Below the pieces are notes generated by a model. That model worked only from the letters and a program-made list of their open reading frames with translations. It did no database searches and had not been told where the DNA came from. DNA of 64,000 bases from NCBI GenBank assembly GCA_002722955.1, contig PBMZ01000183.1, positions 59,793 through 123,792 of the forward strand. The letters are read 5' to 3'. The stretch is from Planctomycetaceae bacterium. GTDB lineage: Bacteria > Planctomycetota > Planctomycetia > Planctomycetales > Planctomycetaceae. A program made the translations under genes and the position numbers. This document shows, in pieces, positions 37,412 through 47,232 of the stretch (its first letter is position 1; the number at the start of each line of letters is the position of its first letter).

Positions 37412-38359
37412 CTAACCGCGTGGATGGCAGTTGGCGTGGACGGACTTCAAGCGGCTGTGTTCAACGCGGGTGTAAATTTGCGTCGTGGCGATGCTGGCGT
37501 GGCCTAGCATCTCTTGGAGGGCTCGGATGTCGGCGCCTCCGGCAAGCATGTGCGTGGCGAAGCTGTGCCGCAGCGTGTGCGGGCTGACGTCTTTGCTGCA
37601 GCCGCATCGAGCTGCGTACTTCTTGACCAGATTCCAGATCATGATCCGGCTCAGTTGATTGCCTCGCTTGGTGACGAACAGGTACGGTGATCCGTCGGGG
37701 CCAAGCATGCGCGGTCGTTCTTCTTTCAAGTATGATTTTAAGAGGCCAGTGGCCCGTGGGTTGAGCGAGACGATGCGTTCTTTGTTTCCTTTGCCGACGC
37801 ATCGGCAATAAGCTTGATCCAGTTCCAAGTCGCGAAGCTGCAGGTTGGTGACTTCGGACGCTCGACAACCTGTGGCGTACATCACGGCCAAGAGAGCTCG
37901 ATCACGCAGCGGGAAGCGGTCGCCTGGAAGCGGGGCTTCTAACAGAGCGTTCACCGTTTCGGGGCTGAGCACTTTGGGCAGCCGCTGCCATAGCTTGGGC
38001 GAGCTAAGCAGCTGCACCGTTGATTCCAACAAGACGCCTTCCAGCACGAGATAGCGAAAGTACATCTTGATGGAAACTAAATGCCGCGCGATCGTGGGCG
38101 ATGCCAACTGTCGATCGTGCAAACGGCCGATGTAGTCCGTGAGCAGTTTCAGGTCAACTTGATCCAGAGCCTGCGGTCCGTGCACGCCGTACCACTCGAA
38201 GAATTGTGTTAAGTCCGAGCGATACGCCAGGACCGTGTTTTGCGACATCCCGCATTCAGCAACTAAGTACCTGAGGAATGCGTCCAAATGAACGGTAGGA
38301 TCGGCTGGCTGCAATCCAGCGATCGAAAATCCCTTCGGTGGTTTTTTGCGAGGCGGCAT
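37412..38359 (-). CDS. XerC/XerD-type tyrosine recombinase
   Basis: The 315-residue protein has the SAM-like N-terminal DNA-binding domain (LDAFLRYLVAECGMSQNTV). The catalytic domain keeps all residues: R166 (GCRASEV), K190 (GKGNKER), H261 and R264 (HTLRHSFATHML), H287 (LGHAS) and the nucleophile Y296 (QIYTRV). Such enzymes resolve chromosome dimers at dif. The sequence cannot separate XerC from XerD, and a phage or element integrase is less likely because no such genes are near. A perfect 20-base hairpin lies just upstream. Confidence 0.93.
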   Translation of the reverse strand: MPPRKKPPKGFSIAGLQPADPTVHLDAFLRYLVAECGMSQNTVLAYRSDLTQFFEWYGVHGPQALDQVDLKLLTDYIGRLHDRQLASPTIARHLVSIKMYFRYLVLEGVLLESTVQLLSSPKLWQRLPKVLSPETVNALLEAPLPGDRFPLRDRALLAVMYATGCRASEVTNLQLRDLELDQAYCRCVGKGNKERIVSLNPRATGLLKSYLKEERPRMLGPDGSPYLFVTKRGNQLSRIMIWNLVKKYAARCGCSKDVSPHTLRHSFATHMLAGGADIRALQEMLGHASIATTQIYTRVEHSRLKSVHANCHPRG

Positions 38360-38413
38360 GTTGGTGTGAGTTGGGAGTGTCGAGATGCTCTGAGTCGAGC
38401 TGTTCTGTCAGAT

Positions 38414-38459
38414 GAATTTTTGTGGTCCTGCGACTCCGCTCGCAGGACCACAAAAATTC
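38414..38459. repeat. Perfect 20-base hairpin
   Basis: GAATTTTTGTGGTCCTGCGA and its complement are separated by six bases. It lies upstream of the Xer gene and beyond the phosphodiesterase gene's stop, so it may end that transcript or be a REP-like unit. There is no long T run outside the stem. Confidence 0.65.
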
Positions 38460-38570
38460 TTCCTTGCTGCTCGGTCGCCGGTGCCTTCAGCTGGGCGTTA
38501 AACGAGTCGATGCTATTCTTTCCATCGGAAGTGCACACCGCGTGGCTTGAGACTTCGCGGCGCTGCCGGA

Positions 38571-39956
38571 TCAATCGAACTGCAGGCTCAGTAGCATCGA
38601 CTTGACGTCGGTCATTTCGACTTCGTCTCGTTCGATTCGCTTCGACGAGCAGACAAACACGGGTCCGTCGCTGTTTTCGCGGCCTGCGGCTGGCAAACGG
38701 CCGTGGCTTCCTCGGATGATGCCGGCGTCTAACCCGATGACATCCATGTAGTAACGAAAACCGAGCAGTTTGCGGACCAACCGTGAGACGACTTTGAGCT
38801 TTGGGAAAGATATATCGGGGTCCATCAGCAGTTCGACCGGGTCATAACCCGGCTTGCGGTGAATATCGACCGTCCGAGCGTAATCGGGAGCCAGACCGTC
38901 GTCGTTCCAAAAATAGTAGGTGAACCAAGCCTGCGGTGCCGCGATAGCCACCAACTCACCACTGCGGGGATGATTGATTCCGTGCGGTTCTTGAGCGGCC
39001 GCGTCGAGCACCATGTCGATGCCGTCAGTTGAGCGAAGTAGGGAGGCGACGGCTTCGATATCGTTGGGCGGGTTGACGTAGACATGCGCGACTTGATGGT
39101 CGGCCACGGCGAAGGCTCGCGATCCACCGCAATCGAGAGTTTCCCAGCCGAGTGGTTCACGGCGAACCGTCAAGTAACCGTGTTCGCGAAAAATGCGATT
39201 GATGTGTACCGGCTGATCGACGGCCGTGATAGCGTATTCCGAAAGCACGACGATCTCGGCGCCTCGAGCACGTGCCGCATCGATGACCTTGCCCACTTCA
39301 ACGTCGATCTCGCGAATCGCGACAGTAGCTTGAGGGGAATCGGGACCGTAGCGTTGTAGGTCGTAATCCAAGTGCGGCAGGTACACGAGGGTGAGCGCTG
39401 GTTGTTGCTCGGACATGACACGCACGGTGGCTTCGGCAATCCAGCGAGAACTTTCAATCCCAGCCCCGGGGCCCCAAAACCGTAGCAGTGGAAAAATCCC
39501 TAGTTCGTCTTGAAGCCGGTCGCGCAGCTCTGGTGGATTGCTGTACGAGTCTAAGACCTTGCGACCGTCGGCCGGGTAGCTTGGCCGGGGAGTCATCGAC
39601 CACTCGACGTCGGCGTACATGTTGTACCACCAAAACATCTTAGCCGTCTTGTAGTTTGGGTCTCGCTGCTTACCTTCGTCATAGATTCGCGACCCGTGCA
39701 CCAATCGATTCGATTGTCGCCAGAACAAGACTTCTGAGAGGTCACGAAAGTACCAACCGTTGGCGACAACACCGTGCTCGCGCGGCATTGATCCGGTCAA
39801 GAGCGTCGATTGAGCCGTGCAAGTCACCGCCGGCAACACCGTCGTCATCGGACGCGCGAAGCCTCCATTCGCCACGCTCAAGATGTTCGGCGTCTCGGAG
39901 CCGAGCATCTCGTGGGTCAATCCGACGACATTGATAACGACAAGAGGTTTAGTCAT
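38571..39956 (-). CDS. Alkaline-phosphatase-superfamily phosphodiesterase (nucleotide pyrophosphatase type)
   Basis: The 461-residue protein resembles the NPP/phosphodiesterase branch of the alkaline phosphatase superfamily. TCTAQSTLLTG holds the Thr nucleophile, MPREHGVVANGWYFRD and LPHLDYDLQRYG metal residues, and ADHQVAHVY and GSHGRLP the rest of the metal site. The initial metal Asp normally in a VDG-like motif appears changed to VVGLTH, so activity needs a test. No signal peptide is present, so it is likely cytosolic. It is on the same strand as the PafA-like gene, 264 bases downstream of it. Confidence 0.8.
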   Translation of the reverse strand: MTKPLVVINVVGLTHEMLGSETPNILSVANGGFARPMTTVLPAVTCTAQSTLLTGSMPREHGVVANGWYFRDLSEVLFWRQSNRLVHGSRIYDEGKQRDPNYKTAKMFWWYNMYADVEWSMTPRPSYPADGRKVLDSYSNPPELRDRLQDELGIFPLLRFWGPGAGIESSRWIAEATVRVMSEQQPALTLVYLPHLDYDLQRYGPDSPQATVAIREIDVEVGKVIDAARARGAEIVVLSEYAITAVDQPVHINRIFREHGYLTVRREPLGWETLDCGGSRAFAVADHQVAHVYVNPPNDIEAVASLLRSTDGIDMVLDAAAQEPHGINHPRSGELVAIAAPQAWFTYYFWNDDGLAPDYARTVDIHRKPGYDPVELLMDPDISFPKLKVVSRLVRKLLGFRYYMDVIGLDAGIIRGSHGRLPAAGRENSDGPVFVCSSKRIERDEVEMTDVKSMLLSLQFD

Positions 39957-40020
39957 GCAACGCTGAATGTATTGAGACCAAGTGATTGTCTAACCTGGAT
40001 TATTCATCCATCAACACTGA

Positions 40021-40058
40021 GAATTCGTGGGGCCAAATCTTCCAAACCCCACGAATTC
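40021..40058. repeat. GAATTCGTGGGG hairpin
   Basis: GAATTCGTGGGG (40021-40032) and CCCCACGAATTC (40047-40058) are perfect 12-base arms with a 14-base loop. It lies between the phosphodiesterase start and the PafA-like stop, and may terminate the ligase transcript. Confidence 0.6.
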
Positions 40059-40220
40059 AGGGCGACCACGAATTACACTCTGTCAAAACTCGCGTTTGCC
40101 ACTTTTTGTTATGAACGTGATGCTTAACTGAGATATCGGTCATGTTCATGAATAATACGGGTTAAACGAAGTAATACAGAATAGACGTACGAAAAAGTGA
40201 CGCTCAGCAGTCAACTCGCA

Positions 40221-41963
40221 CTATGTTTTCCCACGACGACCAAACTCTGATAGCCGCATGACTTTCTTACGAAGCCCGGAACCGATGACGATCTTGTTCC
40301 AATTGACCGTCAATGCTTCCGGCCCCCGCGAAAACTCACGTATGAATTGGCCTCGCGTGGTCGCGGGTGTATTTGCTGGGGCTGTTCGGATAGCTCGATC
40401 AACTTCATCTTCATCCAACAACTGAGTCACAACGCCGGTTGACTTGAGACGCTCGAAGTAGCCATCTGTCGAAAGTTGATGGTACTTCAAATCAATCTTG
40501 CGCCGGCTCTTCTTTTCGTCAGACTCGTCTTCATTGACGCTGTCATCATCACGAGCATCTAAGAGGAAGCGTTTCGTTACCCAGTCAATGCGGCCAACCA
40601 GTTCATCTTGTTCGCCGTGTTCCAACTTGTCGAGGACGTCGATCCAGCGCGCCATAATGTCCTCGGCCTCGTCGCTTACATCTTCGCGAGCATCGAGCAT
40701 TTCACGGCAAGATCTCCAGTAGTACCGCTGAATCTCGATTGCTGAAAGCTCGCGCCGACCGCGACAACGGACTGTCTGATTGAGCGATGGGTCCTCACAT
40801 ATCTGACGCAACGCTCGAATAGGACGCTTGACAATTGGTGGGTTCTTTAATGTACCAGCATCGACGGCGTCAAGAACCAGCAACGTTGTCCCCACACGAA
40901 GGTACTCGGCCTCTTCAGCCATGTTGCTATCGCCGATGCATACTTGGATTCGTTGCCGACAATTGAAGCACTCGAAGTACTCTCGTGGTGACGTCCAAAC
41001 GTCAAGACACAAAGTCTTCAAGAAGTGACCGATGCTAAAGAGCGGCCGATCACCAACCAGTCCATTATAACCGACGATACAATTCGTCACGTGTGCCTTG
41101 TCAGCCAAATAAAAGCCGTCGCTGGCAACTCGCCCGGCACCGACCATCAAGGGTCGGCTAATCAAGAATGGTGTTAGGACTCGGATGTATTTTCGATAAC
41201 AGACCTTGGCCAACGCCCAGAGGCCAACGGCGATCGGAAACAAAGCTACTCGAGTGAGATTGTTCGACCACTCTTCCAACCACTCAGGTAACCATGCACC
41301 GGTTTGAATCCGACCAGTCGCATCATCACCCAACAGGAATTGGTAGAGGCGACTGCGTTTCGACGATGAAAACTTCATCTCGAATGGAAGCAGGCACGCG
41401 TAAATGATCCACGCAAGCACAAAGTACACCAGGAACCCGATCAGCAGTCCGATGATGCCAAGCAGCCCGAACATCATGAAAGGGAGCAGACATACCAAAC
41501 CGACTCGCCAGTAGAGTAGGAGAAGACCCGACAAAGTCAATTCATAGTTTTCTTGTGCGCCATAGACGTTGTCTTGGCTGTCGCGGTCGTTCTTGATCAA
41601 TGTCAACTCGCCAGCGACGGCTGCGTTCATGCAAGCTTCGGTCAGCAATCGGTCTTGTGCTCGTTGATAGCAGACCGCTTCCCGCGCGCCGCGACATTCG
41701 GGAGTACTGCCTTCCAAGAGACCATGTCCGCCAGCATAGCGAACTCGTTCAAACCAAAGAGCACCACCGTTGGCGGTGAAGACACCTTCTTTGAGGTGTT
41801 TGGCGTCGACGGTTAAGACTTCATCCTTGACCGACCGCAGCAGAGTGTGAAAGAGCCGGAAATCCGTCGACTGGGGCACTCCGGTTAAGTCCGGGCGGAA
41901 ACGGATTGCGTATTCCGTCTCTAATCCAACCAATCGATCCAGGATTTTCGAAGGCTGTGACAC
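40221..41963 (-). CDS. PafA/Dop-family Pup ligase-like protein with an inserted membrane segment
   Basis: The 580-residue protein starts with the ATP/Mg motif GLETEYAIR (13-21). It has GSTPECRGAREA (85-95), NVYGAQENYELT (132-143), the GDSNMAE motif (344-350) with following VGTTLLVLDAV, and a C-terminal DWVTKRFLLDA. These match the glutamine-synthetase-like PafA/Dop family, which conjugate Pup to lysines or deamidate and remove it. Between YELT and TPFLISRPL, where PafA has a short link, there is an insertion of about 115 residues (146-260). Its strongly hydrophobic part is about 146-195 and a second lies near 236-254. This suggests membrane attachment. The catalytic base region has LWFERV where PafA has LYLDVG. 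The Pup-like gene lies 138 bases upstream. Confidence 0.85.
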   Translation of the reverse strand: MSQPSKILDRLVGLETEYAIRFRPDLTGVPQSTDFRLFHTLLRSVKDEVLTVDAKHLKEGVFTANGGALWFERVRYAGGHGLLEGSTPECRGAREAVCYQRAQDRLLTEACMNAAVAGELTLIKNDRDSQDNVYGAQENYELTLSGLLLLYWRVGLVCLLPFMMFGLLGIIGLLIGFLVYFVLAWIIYACLLPFEMKFSSSKRSRLYQFLLGDDATGRIQTGAWLPEWLEEWSNNLTRVALFPIAVGLWALAKVCYRKYIRVLTPFLISRPLMVGAGRVASDGFYLADKAHVTNCIVGYNGLVGDRPLFSIGHFLKTLCLDVWTSPREYFECFNCRQRIQVCIGDSNMAEEAEYLRVGTTLLVLDAVDAGTLKNPPIVKRPIRALRQICEDPSLNQTVRCRGRRELSAIEIQRYYWRSCREMLDAREDVSDEAEDIMARWIDVLDKLEHGEQDELVGRIDWVTKRFLLDARDDDSVNEDESDEKKSRRKIDLKYHQLSTDGYFERLKSTGVVTQLLDEDEVDRAIRTAPANTPATTRGQFIREFSRGPEALTVNWNKIVIGSGLRKKVMRLSEFGRRGKT

Positions 41964-42101
41964 GGAGCTTGACCATCAATTGAGCATATTGTCACAGCAG
42001 AAGCAGGAAGATGGTGAATATCGCCTTCGCCCACGAAGTGGAGGCGCAGAGCCCACGACGAATCCGTTGGAGCTCATTTTAACCCTAGAGCGTTGAAGTG
42101 G

Positions 42102-42254
42102 TTACTCACCACCATGAGGAACGACGACTTCATCCAGGTATTCTTGCGGCTCGTCCTTGCTGTCGGTCACGATTGCGGCAACGACTTCGCGCAATGGAAC
42201 GATTTCAACGGGTACAGCCGTGGTGTCCAGGGTTTCCCTAACGTCCGAAGACAT
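42102..42254 (-). CDS. Pup-like small protein, C-terminus Gly-Gly-Glu
   Basis: A 50-codon gene on the minus strand has GAGGTGA four bases before its ATG. The protein begins MSSDVRETLD, is acidic and rich in Val, and ends EYLDEVVVPHGGE. Pup ends in GGQ or GGE, and in actinobacteria its last residue must be Glu for ligation, with Dop making it from Gln. This protein already ends in Glu. It lies 138 bases upstream of the PafA-like gene on the same strand. It is 14 residues shorter than mycobacterial Pup (64), and shows little else in common except an acidic helical body. I infer a Pup or UBact-type modifier. Confidence 0.72.
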   Translation of the reverse strand: MSSDVRETLDTTAVPVEIVPLREVVAAIVTDSKDEPQEYLDEVVVPHGGE

Positions 42255-42290
42255 GATTCACCTCACAAGAAACTGATTATTCCAATTACC

Positions 42291-42308
42291 GAATAATTCC
42301 AATTATTC
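42291..42308. promoter_or_regulatory. Candidate operator upstream of the Pup-like gene
   Basis: GAATAATTCCAATTATTC has 8-base inverted arms around a CC centre. A related AATTGGAATAAT-type copy (minus strand) lies at about 42277-42287. It stands 37 bases before the Pup-like ATG and resembles a repressor site. Also possible: simple AT-rich promoter sequence. Confidence 0.35.
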
Positions 42309-42383
42309 CGGATAGAAGCATCGTATCGCACAGATTGGGCTGCGACAAGTTCTCTCTGGGAGTTTCATAAAACCCGTAAGGTC

Positions 42384-42863
42384 TTACTCGTCAACGATTT
42401 CGACGACTTCCAAATTGAGCATTCCGGACGGCACTTCAACCTCGACCTGGTCGCCAACCTTCTTGTTCAAGAGCGCCGTTGCCAGAGGGCTGGTGGTCAG
42501 GATTTTCATCACTTCGCCGGTGTAGTCTTCTTCGCCCGGGCCGACGAATTCGTACTTTTCTTCCATGCTGTCGGAGAGATCTTTGACCGTCACCAGTGAA
42601 CCAAACGTGATGACACCTTTGGGCATCGTCGACTTGTCAACGATTTCGCAATTCGCAAGTCTTGTCTTGAGCTGATTGATCTTCGCTTGCATCATGCCTT
42701 GAGCTTCGCGTTGACCGTGGTACTCGGCGTTTTCTTTCAGGTCGCCTTCGGCGCGGGCTTCGGCGATCTTCTCCGCGATGATGGGCATCTCGACGTCTTC
42801 GAGATGTTTGATTTCTTCGCGAATCTTGTTGTATCCCTCTTGGGAAATGGGATTTCGTTCCAT
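42384..42863 (-). CDS. greA: Transcription elongation factor GreA
   Basis: The 159-residue protein matches GreA in length. It has the N-terminal coiled coil with [22 protein letters not shown], whose Asp-Leu-Lys-Glu-Asn tip enters RNA polymerase to restart stalled complexes, and a C-terminal FKBP-like domain ([35 protein letters not shown]). ATG 42863 is chosen because it gives the family length; the ORF extends 13 codons upstream. Confidence 0.95.
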   Translation of the reverse strand: MERNPISQEGYNKIREEIKHLEDVEMPIIAEKIAEARAEGDLKENAEYHGQREAQGMMQAKINQLKTRLANCEIVDKSTMPKGVITFGSLVTVKDLSDSMEEKYEFVGPGEEDYTGEVMKILTTSPLATALLNKKVGDQVEVEVPSGMLNLEVVEIVDE

Positions 42864-42954
42864 CGTTTCGCTCTTCTGTTTGCATTCAAAAGCAATCGCC
42901 AACCCGCACCGGCGAGTTGGCGATCTGCATTATAGATTTCCACTAAGACGGATG

Positions 42955-44088
42955 CTACGCAATTTCGACCCATTGGCCTGTGCGAGCACTCTCGAGCACG
43001 GCGTCGCAGACCTTTTGAGTTTCCAAGGCGTCGGCAAATGTCGGTGCGGTTGATTCACCTTTGACTAGGTTTGTCAGGAAGTCGGCTACTTGATGCACGA
43101 AAGTGTGCTCGTAGCCGATTTGCAATCCGGGCACCCACCAGTTGCCCATGTAAGGCATGTCGCCGTCGGTGACGTGTACGCTTCGCCAGCCGCGGGTCAA
43201 GGAATCGTCACGGTGATCGAAGTAGTCAAGTCGATGCAAGTCGTGCAAGTCCCACTTGATCGACGCGTGCTCGCCATTGATCTCTAACGTGTAGAGAGCT
43301 TTGTGGCCGCGTGCGTATCGAGTTGACTCGAACAAGCCCAACGAACCGTTCTCGAAGCGGCACAAGAAAGCACAAGCATCGTCAATGCCGACCTCTTGCA
43401 CCTCGCCGGTGAGCGTATGCATCCGCTCTTTGATGAACGTCTCGGTCATCGCTGTGACTGATGTGACTTTGCCGTTGAGCCAAATGGCCGTGTCTAAACA
43501 GTGAGCCAGCAAGTCACCGGTCACGCCCGAGCCAGCGGCATCAACATCCAACCGCCACAGTGCAGCACCGCCTTGCGGCAGATCTTCACTGATGGTCCAG
43601 TCCTGCAAGAAGTTCGCGCGGTAATGGAAAATCCGCCCGAGTTTGCCGTCGTCAATGATTTGTTTGGCCAACGTCACCGCGGGCACTCGGCGATAGTTGT
43701 AGAAAACGGTGTTCGCCACGCCGGATTCTTCGATAGCCTTGACCATCGTCTCGCCTTCGGCCGTATCCATCGATAACGGTTTTTCAAGCAAGACGATCTT
43801 ACCCGCTTTGGCGGCGGCGATCGCGATCTCAGCGTGAGTGTTATTCGGTGTGCAGATGTCGATGGCATCGATGTCGTCGCGGGCGATCAGAGCTTGCCAG
43901 TCAGTCTCAACGGATTCGTACTGCCACTGATTGGCGAACGCTTGGGCGTTTTCTGCGTTGCGTCCGCAGATCGCCTTTAAGACGGGTCGGTACTCGACGT
44001 CGAAGAAGTCGTTAACTCGCTTGTAAGCGTTCGAGTGTGTCCGGCCCATGAAGCCGTAGCCGATGAGACCAATATTCAGATCTTTCAT
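42955..44088 (-). CDS. Gfo/Idh/MocA-family NAD(P) oxidoreductase
   Basis: The 377-residue protein has the N-terminal nucleotide motif [17 protein letters not shown] and the EKPLSMD motif (KPL with catalytic Lys) near residue 100. The C-terminal domain has [16 protein letters not shown] with the family's His. Substrates are sugars or inositols. The isomerase at 44537 is on the same strand, upstream, and the two are separated by a broken four-helix-bundle gene; a shared sugar or inositol pathway is plausible. Confidence 0.9.
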   Translation of the reverse strand: MKDLNIGLIGYGFMGRTHSNAYKRVNDFFDVEYRPVLKAICGRNAENAQAFANQWQYESVETDWQALIARDDIDAIDICTPNNTHAEIAIAAAKAGKIVLLEKPLSMDTAEGETMVKAIEESGVANTVFYNYRRVPAVTLAKQIIDDGKLGRIFHYRANFLQDWTISEDLPQGGAALWRLDVDAAGSGVTGDLLAHCLDTAIWLNGKVTSVTAMTETFIKERMHTLTGEVQEVGIDDACAFLCRFENGSLGLFESTRYARGHKALYTLEINGEHASIKWDLHDLHRLDYFDHRDDSLTRGWRSVHVTDGDMPYMGNWWVPGLQIGYEHTFVHQVADFLTNLVKGESTAPTFADALETQKVCDAVLESARTGQWVEIA

Positions 44089-44125
44089 TTTCGGTGTTTC
44101 CCCTGGTGGGTGAATCGGTGAAGGT

Positions 44126-44157
44126 CAAAACCGGAAGCCGGAAACCGGAAACCGGAG
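44126..44157. repeat. GGAAACCGG repeat, left copy
   Basis: Tandem CCGGAAA/CCGGAAG units lie just downstream of the four-helix-bundle pseudogene. AAACCGGAAACCGGAG (44142-44157) is a perfect 16-base complement of 44517-44532, so the pseudogene sits between inverted repeats. Confidence 0.85.
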
Positions 44158-44161
44158 GGAG

Positions 44162-44514
44162 TTATTTTTTGTTTTTCGCTGTCTTGATGGATGACACAAC
44201 GATTCGGATTAATTCGTCGGCTTCCTTTTGAGTTCTGACATCTTGTGATCTCTGTTACGACCCCAGATTCGACCAAGAGCTCGAACCAAAGCGCTGTTTC
44301 GTCTAATTCCTGTTCAACAATTCCCATCATTTGAAATGAATTCAGCATTCGATCGTGCGCGACTGGCTTCGCGAGAGTTTGCAGCAACACTCGTTCCGGA
44401 CCGTAGAACTGGTTTCCCAAGCACTTGTGCTTCGGTAGTCTTCGTCAACGCTCCATACATCCGAATCACACGTAGAGCAAAGTCTTTCGTTCTCTTGCGA
44501 AACTCGTTATCCAT
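44162..44514 (-). pseudogene. Four-helix-bundle protein gene (23S rRNA IVP type) with two frameshifts
   Basis: Reading across frames restores the family sequence: [22 protein letters not shown], then [21 protein letters not shown], a shift near 44333, then [23 protein letters not shown] second shift near 44245 leads to KEADELIRIVVSSIKTAKNKK and the stop at 44162. Proteins of this family were first known from intervening sequences in 23S rRNA genes. Here the gene lies between inverted GGAAACCGG repeats. Two independent shifts suggest decay. Confidence 0.78.
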
Positions 44515-44516
44515 CT

Positions 44517-44532
44517 CTCCGGTTTCCGGTTT
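44517..44532. repeat. GGTTTCCGG repeat, right copy
   Basis: CTCCGGTTTCCGGTTT is the inverted partner of 44142-44157. It lies three bases from the pseudogene ATG and just past the isomerase stop codon. Confidence 0.85.
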
Positions 44533-44536
44533 GAAA

Positions 44537-45562
<1,026 letters not shown>

Positions 45563-45628
45563 TATGAAGTCTCGTGGTTTGGGGATGTTGATCAAGTTGA
45601 GAGACCAAAACGCAGTACCAACGTCCTT

Positions 45629-45710
45629 GTTTAACGGCAAGCCGCAGGCGGCGGCGTTTGGTCAACAGCGCTATCGAGTGAACGCAGTCGCCTGCGGCTT
45701 GCCGTTAAAC
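45629..45710. repeat. Perfect 22-base palindrome, TTAAACG family
   Basis: Arms 45629-45650 and 45689-45710 are perfect 22-base complements (TTTAACGGCAAGCCGCAGGC and its reverse). The right end, GTTAAACGAAGACA, recurs at 18313-18326, and in shorter form near 38498 (GCGTTAAACGA) and 40163. Confidence 0.85.
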
Positions 45711-45715
45711 GAAGA

Positions 45716-45743
45716 CATTGGTCATTGGTACTTGGTCATTGGG
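45716..45743. repeat. CATTGGTCATTGG repeat, third copy
   Basis: The words CATTGGTCATTGG and CTTGGTCATTGGG match the copies at 939-973 and 16092-16132. It directly follows the 45629-45710 palindrome. Confidence 0.75.
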
Positions 45744-46101
45744 ATTTATGATTTCTTGTCGTCTCCGGCCCGCAGGAGCGTCTGGTTGTGGGTTGGAGCC
45801 GAAGTAGCGGGCAAATGTCGAGGCCTCCGAGCGGCAACTTCTAAACAAGGCTACGACAGTTTGCGGTTGTTCATCTTGGTGCGTTAAGATTCCGGCGAGT
45901 CTAAACTTGGCACAACCAAGCTTCCAACGGAAAGTGTTGAAATAGTTAGGTTTGTGGAGAATCGAGAGTTTTCCACAGAACCTTTATCTCGCGTTGGGAA
46001 TCTGCCAAGCTGTGACTATATTCAGAAGAGAATCAAATCTCAATACTCACGAGACGATCTTCAGGCCCATATTTGCAGGCTCAAATTACGTAGGAAATGC
46101 C

Positions 46102-47112
46102 ATGACAAAAGTCGTCATTCTGGGAGCCACCGGCTACACGGCACTCGAATTGATCAAGATCCTGCTGCGACACCCTCACGTCGAGATCACTGCCGCCTCG
46201 ACTCGCCAAGAAGGGTCGCCGCCGATCCATACAATTCATCAGTCGCTGACTGGCCGCTTGGACCTGAATTGCGAGGACTTGACTCCGTCCGAGATCGCCA
46301 CGCGGGGCGACTTCGCGTTTTGTGCGTTGCCACATGGAGCCAGCACGGCGGCGATCCCGGATCTCTTGGCGGGCGGCTGTCGAGTCGTGGACCTCAGCGC
46401 GGACTATCGGCTGACCGATCCCGGCGTCTATGAAAAGTGGTACGGCCTGGTGCACACCGACCCGACTCGGCTGGGCAGCACGGTTTACGGATTGCCGGAA
46501 CTCTACGGCGAGGGAATCCCGGACGCGCCGCTGGTGGCCAACCCCGGCTGTTATACCAGCACGGCCATTTTGGGTATGACCCCGCTCCTGTGCGGCGGCT
46601 TCATCGAGCCCGCGGGAATCATCGTCGATGCTAAAAGTGGAGTCTCCGGTGCGGGCCGCGGCCTAAAGCTGGGCTCGCTGTACTGCGAGGTCAACGAAGC
46701 ATTCAAGGCCTACGGTGTCGAGGGCCATCGGCATCAGCCCGAGATTGACCAGGTCCTCAGCGATATCAGCGGGGAAAGTGTCTCGGTGACATTCATCCCC
46801 CACTTGCTACCCATGGACCGAGGCATTCTGTGCACCATGTACCCTCGGCTGAAACGCCCGGCCACGCAAGACGAATTGCTCGCCTGCATGCGCGAGTACT
46901 ACGCTGACAAACCGCTCATCCGAGTCGTGGACCATGTCCCCTCGACCAAAGACGTGGCCCACACCAGCTTCTGCCACATGACCGTCCGCTTCAACGGCGA
47001 CCAAGTGATCGTGATGAGCGTCACGGACAACCTGGGCAAAGGCGCTGCCGGCGTCGCCGTGCAAAACTTCAACATCATGGCCGGCTACGACGAGACCACC
47101 GCACTGATTTAG
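46102..47112 (+). CDS. argC: N-acetyl-gamma-glutamyl-phosphate reductase
   Basis: The 336-residue protein catalyses the third step of arginine synthesis, NADPH-dependent reduction of N-acetylglutamyl phosphate. The Rossmann motif [15 protein letters not shown] is at the start, and the catalytic cysteine C150 is in [25 protein letters not shown] and a C-terminal HxPEI-type motif ([11 protein letters not shown]) also fit. ATG 46102 is the family-like start; 50 upstream codons are non-coding. No other arg gene is nearby. Confidence 0.95.
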   Translation: MTKVVILGATGYTALELIKILLRHPHVEITAASTRQEGSPPIHTIHQSLTGRLDLNCEDLTPSEIATRGDFAFCALPHGASTAAIPDLLAGGCRVVDLSADYRLTDPGVYEKWYGLVHTDPTRLGSTVYGLPELYGEGIPDAPLVANPGCYTSTAILGMTPLLCGGFIEPAGIIVDAKSGVSGAGRGLKLGSLYCEVNEAFKAYGVEGHRHQPEIDQVLSDISGESVSVTFIPHLLPMDRGILCTMYPRLKRPATQDELLACMREYYADKPLIRVVDHVPSTKDVAHTSFCHMTVRFNGDQVIVMSVTDNLGKGAAGVAVQNFNIMAGYDETTALI

Positions 47113-47145
47113 ACCATTGCCGAACGGCAAATCGGCTCGCATAAT

Positions 47146-47219
47146 AGCTGTTAGCCATTAGTAGTTAGCGATTAGCTTAGTTTGATCATCTAGACTCTAA
47201 CTACTAATTGCCAACAGCT
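47146..47219. repeat. AGCTGTTAGCC inverted repeat
   Basis: AGCTGTTAGCCATTAGTAGTTAG-type arm (47146-47168) and its near-complement (47197-47219) differ at about two positions. Similar words appear at 18236-18272. It lies just before the DUF4062 gene. Confidence 0.65.
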
Positions 47220-47232
47220 ATGAGCTAGCCCC

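Larger units (their letters stand above)
45563..46101. other. Intergenic stretch, repeats then no recognisable gene
   Basis: The first part holds the 45629-45710 palindrome and a CATTGGT repeat (45716-45743). From 45744 to 46101 I see no gene. The argC promoter must lie here, but I found no clear -35/-10 pair or ARG-box match. Confidence 0.5.

Noticed and set aside
38414..38459. Classic rho-independent terminator
   Set aside because: The stem is perfect but no T run follows on either strand outside the stem; kept as a repeat.
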